Source: Strigamia acuminata
Taxonomy: Eukaryota > Arthropoda > Chilopoda > Geophilomorpha > Linotaeniidae
Direction of reading: 5' to 3'
Length of the DNA stretch: 60,000 bases
Assembly (NCBI GenBank): GCA_949358305.1
Contig: OX442314.1
Location: forward strand, 37,547,211-37,607,210
Position numbers and translations under genes: made by a program. Of the stretch, positions 41,382 to 52,900 are shown in pieces. The notes under the pieces were generated by a model. That model searched no databases. It was not told where the DNA came from and saw only the letters and a program-made list of their open reading frames with translations. Within the stretch, counting starts at the first letter, position 1, and every line of letters starts with the position of its first letter.

Positions 41382-42530
41382 ATGCCAAGCGGTAAACATC
41401 TGTCAGAGCTTGAAGTGCCCAAATTTTATGAATTATATGGAGACGGAAAGTCCTACAGAGCTATAGCTAGCAGTATTAAAAGGTCAATAACAGCCGTACA
41501 TAAGGTGAAGATTATGGGAAATCCAAACGAACTGGCAGACCCCAAAGTTCAACCCCAATGGACAAACGGCAGGTTTTTAAGCTGGCAACTAAAAAGTCAA
41601 TGTCAACAAGCGAAATTTCAGCTTTCATTCCCCTTCGTGTCTCTCATACAACAATTTGGCAAAGTTTAAAAAGAAATAACAATGCCAAATTCATGAAAAT
41701 GAAGTCAAAACCGCAACTCACAAAAACCCACGAGGAAAACAGATTAGCTTAGGCCAGAAATGTTATGAATTGGACTCACGAATGGCAATGTATTTTCTGA
41801 CAAGAAAAAGTGGAACCTTGACAGTCCTGATGGATATGGTCACTATTCCCACCATTTGCGCACCTCTAGTAAAGTTCGTATGATTAGACAAATGGGCGGT
41901 GGTTCTGTAATGACTTGGGGAGCCTTTGCCTATGATGGAAAAGCTGATCTGACAATTGTTGAAGGCAGGATGGATTCAATCAAGTATCAGCAAATGCTAT
42001 AGACTATCTCATCCCATTTGGTCCACTTATTGGAAGTGCACAATGGAATTATCGACAAGACAATGCTTCTATTCACGTGTCCAAATCATCAAAAGAATGG
42101 TTTAAACGTAAAAAAAATTAGTCTCATTGGTTGGCCATCAAAGAGTCCAGACATGGAACTTAATTGAGAACATTTGGGGGATGATGGCTGCTGTGTTCGG
42201 CTTCACTGCATATTTGTGTAGTGACCACCATGTTCGCTTTGGACGCTGTACCCCCAGCGCCACCTATGTATTTAGCATATTAAATAAATCACTTGCTAGT
42301 TTAACCTCACCAAGACTGTCCGTTATTTCCGACATTACCAAAGATGAATAATCAATTAGTAAGAACATACTAATGGCTTAGATGGTTTATGGCAGAAACA
42401 AGCAATATGAAAGTGTTGGTCAACTGAAAGTGGCGATCATGCGGGCTTGGGACAAATTAAAGCCAGCAAAGTTACAACAGTTGCTTCAGTCGATGTCGGA
42501 CAGTGTTCTCTCTCATCGAATCAAAAGGTG
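41382..42530 (+). pseudogene. Tc1-like transposase pseudogene
   Basis: The N-terminal helix-turn-helix is intact (HLSELEVPKFYELYGDGKSY, then RAIASSIKRS). The catalytic region is broken over several frames: EKWNLDSPDGYGHY near 41,800, GGGSVMTWGAFAYDGKADL near 41,895, DNASIHVSKSSKEW near 42,060, WPSKSPDMEL near 42,133, and IENIWGMM before the insertion. After the insertion come WDKLKPAKLQQLLQSMSDSV and HRIKR. Multiple stops and frameshifts make it dead. The DDE motifs place it in the IS630-Tc1-mariner superfamily. Confidence 0.85.
42189..42372. repeat. 184-bp solo-LTR-like insertion in the Tc1 transposase
   Basis: Starts TGCTGTGTTCGG and is flanked by the 5-bp duplication ATGGC (42,184-42,188 and 42,373-42,377). 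Removing it rejoins the transposase text. It contains GACGCTGTACCCCCAGCGCC ACCTAT, the same core (GACGCTG, then CAGCGCCACCTAT) as the 136-bp repeats at 46.5 kb, so both may be short LTRs of related families. Confidence 0.6.
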
Positions 42531-42654
42531 GTCTTTCTTTTTTTATTATTTTTTCTGATGTGTTCCTATATTTTTGTAACAGCAAAATGAGCCAAAAATT
42601 TGAATTTTTTGTGTGTTTTAAGATTGGTTTGACAAATTTGTATAAAAATTGGAC

Positions 42655-43457
42655 TCTCTTAATTTGTACCCTATTTATTATTCTGTTTAAAAAACAAACT
42701 GACCCTGCCTACACCTATGCTGTACAACATATAATTTCCTTATTATTTATTCCACTAACGTGCCAAGAATGAATGGTAATTAGCTTGTTTTTCAAGAAAG
42801 TGTTAATGATTTTGCAAAATCGTTATCACGTCTGACTGCAAAACAGTAATTACTATCTGCAAATACAAAAATATATTATTTATGCAAAAATTTACTTCTT
42901 GATATTCCACAAAAATAATTACTACGTACATGTTGACAAAACATAACCTGTGGTTACTGGTCAGTCAATTCACAGTTGTAGCTAAAACTATCACCATTTC
43001 TCAGTTAGACTTCTTGAGCCAAACTACGGTATTGAAAACACTAAAAACGGTAAATAATTTGTATTTCTTTTATTTTGCAAGTTCTATCAATATTTTTAAT
43101 TCTTAAACATATTTGACATTTATGCTCACATTTGTAATTATTTGAAATTTCTTCCCTTAATCCCTGCTTCTTTTTACTGATTGCCTGAAATCCTCTCTGA
43201 AGACATGTACATTTTTGACCGAGTACTACGTCTAGGAGGACTCCATCATAAACAATACCACAATAGAACACCACGATAGAACACAATTCCAGGAACAGAT
43301 AGTGCCACTAAAAACACAAAAAAATCCCCTCCCAACGTAGTTCTACATTGCGGCACAGATACTACGGTACTCTGCCCCCTTTGGATCAGAAAACTCAAAA
43401 CAAGAGTAATAGTCTCGCTTCATTGATTAGCTTACGTTGAGTTAATCGAAATAGCAA
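42655..43457. other. Intergenic region upstream of the channel gene
   Basis: AT-rich. No gene or repeat that I can support. The promoter of the DEG/ENaC gene presumably lies near the right end. Confidence 0.4.
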
Positions 43458-45754
43458 ATGTATCCATTACATAACAGAATGAAGGAGTTGGAAGGTTTGC
43501 GTATTCGTCGCAGTCTTATTCGCCGTTTGGTGCAGCAAGAAATGCAAACTGCAATATCTGACAACGATAGTTTGAAGTTTATCGACAATATTATCAACAA
43601 GAAAAACAGTCGTACACTTCGAACAGTTTGGTTGGTTGGGCTGATTGTTTGTTTCACCATCTGTTGTTATCAAACAATTGAAAGAATTCAATACTACTTT
43701 CAAGGCCATTCCAAAGTTGAGGTCGAGTATGTTCCAATTGCAGAAAAGGAACCATTTGAATTTCTTCTAGCTGGTTTAGACACCCAATTGATGAATGAAT
43801 ATTGGAAGCAGTTAAAAGAAGAAACTAACAATGATGATTTGGCGCTAAGACATGGTTGTATCTTTCCTGTAAAAGGAATAATCCATTACGAAATGAAAGT
43901 AAAAAATTATACAGAATTATGGTTACAATCCAACATTCGAAACAATTTCCACCAAATTAGAGTTAAACAGGTATAGTATTTAAAAGTTGTACATGCAATT
44001 TTTATCCATGCAGTTCAAAAATTTCGAATAAATGGGATGAAGTAACTTCGTCCAAGCTTTAACAAAATTAAATTGCATATCATATTGACTGATTCCAGTA
44101 CGTTTATTTTAGGGCAAGACTATACTGCATGAATCGTCAATTGTCAATGGAATTTATAAAAAGGAAGACACAACAATTACATTCAAATATAAAAATGCCA
44201 TAAGTGGAAATGAAATGATCATCATACCAGGTTAAAAAAAAAGTTAAAATGTTTTATTATCCTTTCTAATTAAAAATTCATCATTTTTTAACTAGATGTC
44301 AAATTAACTGAAAAAATGATAATACAAGTACTGTTTAAAAAAAACGGAACTTGTGAGGAGCCATGGCTTTATGTATGAATATAATTTTAACCTGTATTTT
44401 GAATTTAAAAACATTTAATTTATTTTTCAGATTTCTATTAATGATGGTCTCATGCCATTTCGATATTCACAACTATTGCAATCGGGAATAGAGCTTGAAA
44501 TTCAATTTATCTTTCGAAAAGTAAGTGAAGTTTAGTAAGTTTAGTTTCGGCTTAGTTTAGATTTATTTCTTTCCTGGCAGTATCGATTTTTGCCTACGAG
44601 ATATCCTTTTTGCGAGCCGAACAAGGAAAAACAAATCCAATGTTATGAAGAATGTGTGACAAAAAAAATTCAATTAGATCATCCAGAATGCAGGTCAAAA
44701 TTTATTGTACCGTTTAAACCATTGAACATTGTATACTAATAGGTTTTTAATTTAGATTGCCATACATGAGAGACAAAAATCTGCCAGATTGTAGTTTAGA
44801 ACCAAACAAATCAATTGTGGCTAAGGTGTATGCAGACTCTTACATTCATGAAGCAGCTACATTGGCATCATTTGACTGTGGCTGCTTGAGACCTTGTCAA
44901 AGCAATGTTTATCTCCTCATAATACAAACCGATAATCGTTAAGCTAAAGTAAAACCATGTTCATGCATATTAAACAAAATCATTTTTCTTCGTTAGGTTT
45001 TCAAGATATTCAAAAAGGCAAAGATTTTTTAGGCTTTTATGTTTCTGTTCGCGAAGAGACATTTGTGCGAATGACAGAAGTCTACATTTACACAATTTCT
45101 GACTTGTTGGTAGATTTTGGTGGCAATTTGGGATTATCATTGGGATTTTCTTTTCTCTCTATAATTGAGATTGCACAGCTCTTTTTACTGCTTTTGTATA
45201 AGTATATCAGACCTATCCATCTCGAATCCAGCATCAAGAAAAAAATTACCAATGAGCTACATTTGGCAGTTCAGAAAAAAAATGCATTTGCAGATTCACA
45301 GACTAAGCTATTGTTGCTGCAAGAAAAACCTGTCCTGCTTCGGCTGTTTTATTTAATTCTTCTTTCTATTTGTGTCTTACTAGCATTTTACGTGAGCAAG
45401 GAAAGATTATCATTTTATTTAAGCGAACCTACAAGATTTGTAGTAATCATTCAAGAAAATAACACATTATATTTGCCTAATGTAATTGCATGTATGGATG
45501 GACCCAAGATGATTTACTATAGGAGAAAATATGCCAAAGAAATAGGCACGAATGAATGCAAAATCCATTTTATCAATTTAATGAATATGACTATTAAAAA
45601 GAAAAAACCATCAATAGAGGATGTGTGGAAATTACAAACTCCGATAATGGATACAGTTACAATAGACATGTCTAAGAAAGTAGGTTTTAGTTCAAATAAG
45701 TACAGCCTTGCATACAAAAATCGTCCCAGTCTAGCTTCCAAAACTAGTCATTGA
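43458..45754 (+). CDS. DEG/ENaC-family channel, first unit plus start of a second
   Basis: Seven exons: 43,458-43,970; 44,113-44,230; 44,298-44,372; 44,431-44,520; 44,581-44,693; 44,756-44,937; 44,997-45,754. All junctions agree in phase except inside exon 3, which has one A too many in a run at 44,339-44,344. TM1 is near residues 54-72 (LVGLIVCFTICCY). The ectodomain is cysteine-rich with a CGCLRPC block. TM2 carries VDFGGNLGLSLGFSFLSIIE, the GxS-type pore signature of amiloride-sensitive channels. After TM2 a further TM segment (LFYLILLSICVLLAFYV) and LSEPTRFVVIIQENNTLYLP follow. That resembles TM1 and the post-TM1 region of a second DEG/ENaC. The stop at 45,754 may be bypassed: a GTAGGT donor at 45,680, phase 0, can splice to 48,334. 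Cation channel at the plasma membrane; the gating stimulus is unknown. Confidence 0.8.
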
Positions 45755-46210
45755 CAAAACTATTTGAATGTCTTCAAATTTTTATTCTGGGCTCTCTAAC
45801 TTTTTTTTTTATAAATTAACTCATGAAATCATGATTTTAAAGATTTTTATCTAAACTGTCCGATCTTTAAAGTTCAAAATATATGTTTTTTTTCTGTAAC
45901 ACTCATGGTTTAAGAAAATATTTTGTTGCATATGTAATTGAGACACTTTTGAACTTTTTATTGATAGACGTTTGACTCGGTTGATAGTCAATAATTAACA
46001 ACTAAAACCGTCTTTTTCTGAACTTTGAATGTAGAAGTAACACCTTAGTCACGCAGTCAATCAAGTTGAGGCAAATTCTGGTTAAAATTTTTAGCCATTT
46101 AGTAGTTCTTAAAAATGCCCCTTCTCAATTATTTTGGCTGTGTGACATACTTGTCCCATCGGTTAAAACATTGTTCTAGCAAAATTAATGGTTGAACAGA
46201 TACAAGTTTA
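45755..46210. other. Intron or 3' flank of the channel gene
   Basis: AT-rich, with no ORF or repeat seen. Confidence 0.4.
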
Positions 46211-47615
46211 TACAGGGTGTCCCAAAAGTCGGAACCCCCCTAAATATTTTATGAGCAATTGCATCTAGGCCAACTTTGATGGAGCAATCGTATAGGAAGT
46301 TGGATGAGAGCGATCTAATGATGTTTTCAAATTTGACCTTGAAGGCCATTTTCAAGGTCATTTATTTGCTAACTTCTAAACCAACCAGGTTAGAGAAAAA
46401 TTTTCAATTACAAAGTTGTAGAACATTATCTAATTACCGTAGTCTAGAACTGTTCTTAAAAAAATTATCTCTTACTGAAAAGTTTTGAGAAAAAAAGGTT
46501 TGAAACATTGGTCTACTCAGCTTTGTAACTCAGCTTTGTAACCTAAAACTGGAGTGTCTCGCACTCCATTGGTCAGTCTTGACCATTGTTATATATTGTG
46601 ACGCTGCTACTACAGCGCCACCTATCTTGAATAAACTAGTCAGTTATGTAAATCTAGGCAGCACCAACGGTCATGTTATTTTACATGTTCAATTTTACAA
46701 GTTTTATTTCGTGCATAATTCAGTAGTTTTAAAATCCAAGTATTTTATTGTTCAATTTAAATTTGCATTTCATGTCAAACTGTTACTTTGAATTTACTAA
46801 TTGCTCCCCTAGTTGGTTCACAATTGAGGGGATGATGGAGTGTCTTCACTCCAATGCATGTTACTTGTTACTTCATTGTTCAATTGATTGTTTTTAAACC
46901 CACTTTAATTACATTGCATCCTTGTAGATCAATTGATTTCACTGTATTCTAAATTGTTCCTTCCCCCATTCCACAATTGAGGAGATACTGGAGTGTCTCG
47001 CACTCCATTGGTCAGTCTTGACCATTGTTATATATTGTGACGCTGCTACTACAGCGCCACCTATCTTGAATAAACTAGTCAGTTATGTAAATCTAGGCAG
47101 CACCAACGGTCACGTTATTTTACATGCTCCATTACAGTTTTAATATTTAGTCAAGACAGACTAAAAACTATTGAGGCAACCAAGCTAATCCTCAATTAGG
47201 ACACTTTATTGGGTCATACTTGTAAGTAGAAGAGAGGAAACACAAAACAAAGGAAATAATTTATTCTGGAAATACATTCCACATGATAGTTTTAGGTCAC
47301 AAAGCTGACTTGTGAGTAGACTAACATTTCAAACCTTTTTTTCTCAAAACTTTTCAGAAGAGATAATTTTTTTAAGAACAGTTCTAGACTAATTAGATGG
47401 TGCTCTACAACTTTGTAATTGAAAATCTTTCTCTAACCTGATTGGTTTAGAAGTTAGCAAATGAATAACCTTGAAAATGGCCTTCAAGGTCAAATTTGAT
47501 GACATCATTGGATTGCTCTCACCCAACTTCCTATACGATTGCTTCATCAAAGTTGGCCTAGATGCAATTGATCACGAAATATTTAGGGGGTTTTTGACTT
47601 TTGGGACACCCTGCA
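46211..47615. mobile_element. 1.4-kb DNA transposon with ~320-bp inverted repeats
   Basis: Left end TACAGGGTGTCCCAAAAGTC. Right end, inverted, TGCAGGGTGTCCCAAAAGTC. TA flanks both sides (46,209-46,210 and 47,616-47,617). Arms 46,211-46,549 and about 47,288-47,615 align throughout, with substitutions. No transposase is encoded. A TA target and this terminus fit a Tc1/mariner-type non-autonomous element. Its centre is replaced by the short LTR-like unit at 46,550-47,124. Confidence 0.8.
46550..47124. repeat. Two 136-bp direct repeats, possible TRIM-like retroelement
   Basis: 46,550-46,685 and 46,989-47,124 are almost identical, starting TGGAGTGTCTCGCACTCC and ending GTTATTTTACA (TG...CA). Before the second copy lies CACAATTGAGGAGATAC. 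A similar CACAATTGAGGGGATGA precedes a partial third copy starting at 46,836. Short terminal repeats, a purine-rich tract before the 3' copy and no ORF match a terminal-repeat retrotransposon in miniature. It begins exactly where the host transposon's left arm ends. Confidence 0.6.
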
Positions 47616-48333
47616 TAAATCTGTCCCTCAAGATGAATACGTCTACACTGAAGCAGTGTGTAAGTTGTCAAGTGGTAAAAAATGCTCAAAAAAGATGGTT
47701 CGAGCTGCCATATGGCCAAAATCAAAAACCATTGAAAACTGGAAAAACTATGGCATGGCAATAATTGGAAATAGTCCGTAAATAAGTAACTGTAGGATTC
47801 AGTATTTTAGTGGGAAATTTAGCAAAATTGTGATGAAAACGCAGTTATGTCCATATCTGTCGTGGTTAAAATAGTTTGCAGTTTATATCCTAGTTTTCTT
47901 AATCAAAGGTTTTTGACCAGCTGCCCCCGCAGGATGATCACTCACCTGCGATACAAGGCACTTAGTGCAGCTCCGTCCAAGATGACGCGTTTGCCATATG
48001 TTCTGCCAGATGTTACGGCGACGCGACCGATCGTGTTAAATTGACCACAAGTGTCATGCGGCCAATGGTCGCCGTGCCACGCGGTCTTGTTAGGGATGGC
48101 TGTTCCGCAGCCATCGCATTGGGAAATGCACCATGAGACACGACATCATACCCTTAGACAACAATAAAGCTTACATTAAACTAAACCTGTGTCTCCTGTG
48201 TATTCTGAAGTAATTCTTATCGTGTGTGTTGTGTCCAGCGTCCCGTGGCCCTCCCCTGACCACGTGGCATCCGTCCAAACACTCACAGGTTCAACCTTGT
48301 AATTTTATGTTTTTGTTTATCAATGTTTTTCAG
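47616..48333. other. Intergenic or intronic, GC-richer middle
   Basis: 47,910-48,300 is GC-richer and ends with AATAAA-like sequence and a CTCCTGTGTATTCTGAAG block. It could be an old LTR fragment. No termini or ORF are supported. Confidence 0.3.
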
Positions 48334-48743
48334 GGCTCCGGATTTAAAACTGATGTGTCTTGGCACCAGACACCTATGCACACCGGAACATGCTTTGAAT
48401 CTGATATCAGCTTAGGTAGTGTAATTTTAAATTTTATTGCATATTTAAAATAAAGTTACAATTTTTTTTCCAAGTTTCACTGAAGTATGCAGGGACTGCT
48501 TCCGTTATATTTTTTAGTTTTCAACCGAGCACCGATAAAACCTGCAAGCCGGACGAGTACGAAGTAATGTATCAATTTGTTAATAAAAGTCATACACTCC
48601 TAGACAAAAAAATAGCATTCAGTTTAGCTGTTCAAAGTTTATCTACCAGGTGGCATAAAAACCCATTGAGATTCAATGACATCGGCTTTGACCCGTTATC
48701 TAGTCCTGACAACAATCGGGCAAATGATGTCATTAAATATTAA
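48334..48743 (+). CDS. Two exons probably continuing the second DEG/ENaC unit
   Basis: Exon 48,334-48,415 (after TTTTTCAG, before GTAGTG) joins 48,475-48,743 (after TTCCAAG) in phase 1. The product reads GSGFKTDVSWHQTPMHTGTC, then FESDISLVSLKYAGTASVIF and FSFQPSTDKTC. The TxxGxCxxxx...L.YAGTAS layout resembles the middle of a DEG/ENaC ectodomain. The first exon starts in phase 0, matching the alternative donor at 45,680. The frame ends at TAA 48,743, or earlier if ACCAG/GTGGCA near 48,652 is a donor. No second pore TM2 is found downstream, so the unit may be truncated. Confidence 0.45.
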
Positions 48744-49426
48744 TAATTTTTATGCCTCCTTGTGGACAAACGTAAAATAGAGCTTTACTGCATTAAAGTT
48801 TTTGACCTACTACTGCATCTTTCTTCGCACTAGGGTGTTGCGGTTGCAACTCGCGTTTGTATTTGGATTAATAAAAAGTTACTTTGGATAGCCGATGTCA
48901 ATGGATTAAAACTCATTCGAGTGGATTGTAGAAAAAGCACATGTGCGCACAAGATTACATTGAATATTGACATTATTTTATTTAAAACCGAGTAGATATG
49001 CAAATAAGTTATCCCCCCCCTACAAACATAACTTGACCCATGTTGGGTTCCTGCGAATCCAATTGATTTTTACACTGTATTTTATTTTTGATCGGATTAT
49101 TCAAAAGTAAGAGGTCTCGGCGCTCAATCGGCGGAAAGCGGTTGAATGCCGCGACGGGGTCTTATATCGAAAAAGGGGGGGCTAGTTTTGTAGCTAGGGG
49201 TTTCTCTACGAATAAAAGCAAAGTAATTCAAATTATCAAAGAATATGTTATATTTATTTAACAATTAGTTAACAAGGATAAATGGAATTGAAAGATAATA
49301 AAATTGGTTTGATTAATACTATTTTGTCCACGTAGAACACAGCGTGTTCGAAACAGCGTGGGATTCCGGTGAGCGGGAAAAAACAGTGCAGGAATGGCGA
49401 CTCGACGCCACACAAACTCTGCGAAG
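48744..49426. other. Repeat-derived sequence without clear units
   Basis: AGCCGATGTCAATGG near 48,890 is inverted relative to CATTGAGATTCAATGACATC at 48,673, so a small element may span the two. C and G homopolymers occur near 49,013 and 49,175. No genes are seen. Confidence 0.3.
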
Positions 49427-49576
49427 TATACTCTTTCCACACACAAGAGGAGCCCTGGAAGCTGGGCTCCCATTGGCCAAGCTATATAACTTGTGTAGCA
49501 GTAGTTGCATTGCAGTTCTAAGTAGGCCAATGGGAGTCCAGCTTCCAGGGCTCCTCTTGAGTGTGGAAAGAGTATA
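49427..49576. repeat. 54-bp inverted repeat with 42-nt loop
   Basis: Left arm 49,427-49,480 (TATACTCTTTCCACACACAA, then GAGGAGCCCTGGAAGCTGGG) pairs with right arm 49,523-49,576 with few mismatches. It would fold into a strong hairpin. It is probably a MITE or part of an LTR. Confidence 0.75.
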
Positions 49577-50002
49577 GGAAAGGAAGCGTGAAGTCGGAGA
49601 ACTTCACGAGTTGGTTCGGCTGGTAAGCCTGACCGAATGGGAGATCTTAGGGTGAACCCTAGATCACAACGGGAGATTCCCAAGAGAACGTAGTTGGCCA
49701 GCGATAAACGCCAATCGTTAAAACAATCTCAAAGATCCGCGGTGATCCGAATTGTTATCGTCGTCAGTAGGTCGAGAATGGGCGGCGTTGGCTCGGCTCT
49801 TCTCAGCGGCTGGCTAGCGTCGTTCTTCAACGGCTGTCGTTCGTCTATTTTCGCGCAGCGGCGGAAACTACGGGTGTTCAGGCCGTTGTGCTTCGTCTTC
49901 GTCGCTTGGTAGTAATTCGCTTGATGCAGTCGGGCGCAAAGCAAATCGGAATGAATCTTTTGTTATCTCACTTGTCACGGACAAAACAGTGTTGTTTGGA
50001 TG
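49577..50002. other. GC-rich sequence of unknown origin
   Basis: Resembles LTR or leader sequence in composition (GGTCGAGAATGGGCGGC and so on). Frames at 49,694-49,912 have no motif. Confidence 0.3.
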
Positions 50003-50978
50003 TGTCGCGCTTTAATCTCTTTCTTCGCTAACTCGTGGGTGATTCACTTATTCGTATCGTTACACCGCTCTACTCAAGCGGTTACCCAAAGAAATGACGA
50101 TATACAATTATATAAGTGGTAAAATATAATATGGGATTTATTATACTGGAAAAATACAAATATATAAAAGTAAGAATAAAAATAGGAATAGGATAAAATT
50201 GGGAGCTGGTATGAAACGGGCGAAGTCGTCCTTTGTGCATCCTGGTTCCAAGATGGCGTCCTTGTCTTTATAGCGTGGCGTCGTCTCGGGCCGGCGTGGC
50301 AATGGCGTCCTCGTCTCGGTTTGCATTGGTCTCTCGGGCTCATGCTTGCGCGCGAGTGAATGCCTAAAAAGGTCTTAAATCGGCTGTTGTCTAGGTTTTG
50401 TAATTGTGTGGTGTCCGGCGGTCACACAGCGGCGGACTCTTCTGTTTCCCGGCGATACACACAGCGGCGGGAAAGCTCGTCGTGGTTTTTACTACAGTTT
50501 ATGCTTGCGCGACCGTTTGTCTACGCAACTCGCTAAACTGTGGTGGTTTTACTGCTTCTAGCTGGTGTGCTAAAGCAGTGCGGTTATTTTATCTCGTAGT
50601 TAACGCTACGGAGTTAAACACAAATCGAATGTACTCACTATAAAGTATCCCTTGTCCCTGGTCACTCCTAGTATTTGTACTTAGGCCTGATCTTGTAGGA
50701 CAGTAGATTTTACGTGTGTGTTGTTTGATATTCATGTTGGTTCTGCCTGCTGTGCGCCGAGGCACATTCCTGTGCACAAAGCGGGGTTGACAGGTGACCG
50801 AAGTCACCCAATGGTGGGGAAGACGAGTCATCCCCACCCCCTCATGGCAGACGCCTGTCCATTGATTAGATGTCAATGCACCAAGGGAAGGGAGGCGTGC
50901 TTGCGACTCCCCCTTTGCCCGCAAGTGGGTCACGGGAGAACTGCTCCGTTTTTGACCCACCCCAATCGGGTCACTACA
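50003..50978 (-). repeat. Probable gypsy solo LTR (976 bp)
   Basis: On the minus strand it starts TGTAGTGACCCGATTGGGGT and ends GCGCGACA, the same termini as the element 1 LTR (TGTGGTGACCC to GCGACA). Flanks are GATG (49,999-50,002) and GTTG (50,979-50,982), possibly a duplication with one mutation. No internal region adjoins it, so a solo LTR is likely. It lies next to the MITE at 50,979. Confidence 0.55.
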
Positions 50979-51442
50979 GTTGAACCTAGAACAATTTACC
51001 ACAGGACTTCACATCTAGCACAATTTCATTGTTTGACCGTAATGCGATTCTGTCTCGTGACTGTCTTGTGATCATGGCGCCATCCATAGCCAAAAATACA
51101 CAAAATGACGTCATTTTGCGGGCAAATGGCGGACATCTGACATGACATACCGCATTTTCATTTTTAGAAGACATTTATATTTTATTTTTAAATTAAAAAT
51201 AATGTCTGAAAATTATTTATTACATTTTTAGATATTATTTTTAAATCAAATGTTAAATAAAATTTAACTATGTTATAACGTCCTCCAAAAATGTAAATGC
51301 GAGATGTCAATTGTCCACCATTTGCCTGCAAAAAATTTTAACAATGCAAGGACAGATGGTTCTTTCTTCGCATTTCTACGGGACAACTTAGATTTCAAAA
51401 AAATGGCGGATGTGAAGTCCTGTGGTAAATCGTCCTAGGTTG
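50979..51442. mobile_element. 464-bp MITE with ~36-bp terminal inverted repeats
   Basis: Left GTTGAACCTAGAACAATTTA CCACAGGACTTCACATC is repeated inverted at 51,407-51,442. Subterminal GGGCAAATGGCGGACATCTG at 51,117 pairs with 51,302-51,334. No ORF. Confidence 0.7.
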
Positions 51443-51488
51443 AACAAAGCTGTGTCGGTGTGAACGGTGTGAGGAAGATGCAAAAAGT

Positions 51489-51512
51489 GAGCAATAAACG
51501 AATTTATTGCTC
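51489..51512. repeat. 24-bp palindrome
   Basis: GAGCAATAAA, then CGAA, then TTTATTGCTC. Short and isolated. Confidence 0.7.
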
Positions 51513-51550
51513 AAAAGTTGGGCCGGGAAATCGGCCAGTGCGCATGCGTG

Positions 51551-51893
51551 GCGTGTGCCCCGGCAGCATATATTTTTTTCCACATCATCACTACAGATCA
51601 TCCGCCCATTACCGATCGCCAGACATTGCTAGCGATCATCACGCATCATTATCGCCTGTTCTTGGATTTTTTTCTTTTTTTCCTAACAAGGGGGGGCTAG
51701 CGCCCCCCCTAGACCCCCCACGGACCTCACCTTAACTAATTTTCTTAATGCGACGGGAATTGGGCACTTATTTGACTCGTGATATGTCTGGGGATAAATG
51801 TGATGATCGCTAGCAATGTCTGGCGATCGGTAATGGGCGGATGATCTGTAGTGAGGATGTGGAAAAAAAGAAATGCGCCCCGGCACACTTTGG
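51551..51893. mobile_element. 343-bp foldback MITE with ~90-bp inverted repeats
   Basis: The left arm (TTCCACATCATCACTACAGA, then TCATCCGCCCATTACCGATC, then GCCAGACATTGCTAGCGATC) is repeated inverted at 51,800-51,893 with high identity. The centre carries a G7/C7 palindrome (GGGGGGGCTAGCGCCCCCCC). Confidence 0.75.
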
Positions 51894-52900
51894 CCCTAGC
51901 AACGGTGCAAATTTGGCGTTAGCCATCATAGCAACCCCCTAATCCAGGGCTCAAATTACCAGGGCAGCAGTCACAGCTTCTGGGCCAATTGCCCAAAAGC
52001 ACAACAGGTGCACAAGAAAAAAACATATTTCTAATATTTGTGACGATTCTGCTTTTGGCTGATTTATTAGCCATTTTAAGAGATAAATCGGTCGGAACAA
52101 GACGTTGTTAAGACTAACAACAACCTAACCGAGATAAGCTACGAAATGTGCGCTAAATGAATAAAACAACGAAATGATATAAACTTACGGTTTTACTTGC
52201 TTGTTTCTACGAATACAAATGGTTCGGGGTTCTGGATACGTGTAAGCGGCGGCTACACTGGTTGAGGATCCGGGCGATGCACGAAGGGTACGGCTGACTT
52301 TGCGGCATCGTCACAAATAACGCTACGGAGACGTATTTGGTCCGCAGCTCGAATATCTAATAATACGAAGAGTCCTTCGTATGGAAAGGAATATTCTGTA
52401 GAATATTCCAGGTCAAATAAATACAAAGTGATTAGTGGAATACAACAAATGAATTGTTGTATAAATATTAATGGGGCGGGGACAGTCACGACAGTCGACA
52501 GGACCGTCGCGGGAGTTGTTGAGGCTCCATCCGCCAGCATGCCTTACGACGACAAGATCTCGTGATCAGGCGCCGAGTATTTGTTTGTACGCTTTACATC
52601 GCTATCGGTGGTACCAACCACCGGGTAAACATTCCTATGGATTTACCAATTCCAGGATTACCAATACCTGAGTAATTGTTTAACGAAATGTCTTCACGGA
52701 CAATTCTCACGGGCTACCAACCCGGCGTAGTGTGCCTTTAAATATGCCATTCACCGACCACTAAAGTACGGAAGGACCTATGATACGCAATTCGCCCTGG
52801 AATAGCATTTGTCCGTGTTTGTTTCGTGCTCGGGTGGGACCTCCCGCACACACGCTCTTGGCAGAGCGTCTGACCCTCGTCCGAGGAATCGCTCAGATAG
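51894..52900. other. Unassigned, GC-richer in part
   Basis: 52,220-52,680 is GC-richer with no recognised protein. It may belong to the LTR of the minus-strand element to its right, whose left end I could not fix. Confidence 0.3.

Larger units (their letters stand above)
41160..42654 (+). mobile_element. Tc1/mariner-superfamily element, inactive
   Basis: Inverted repeats of about 105 bp at 41,160-41,266 and 42,546-42,654 (AATTTTTATACAAATTTGTC and so on) enclose a transposase remnant. The outer ends do not show a clean TA duplication. It is interrupted by a 184-bp insertion at 42,189. Confidence 0.8.
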
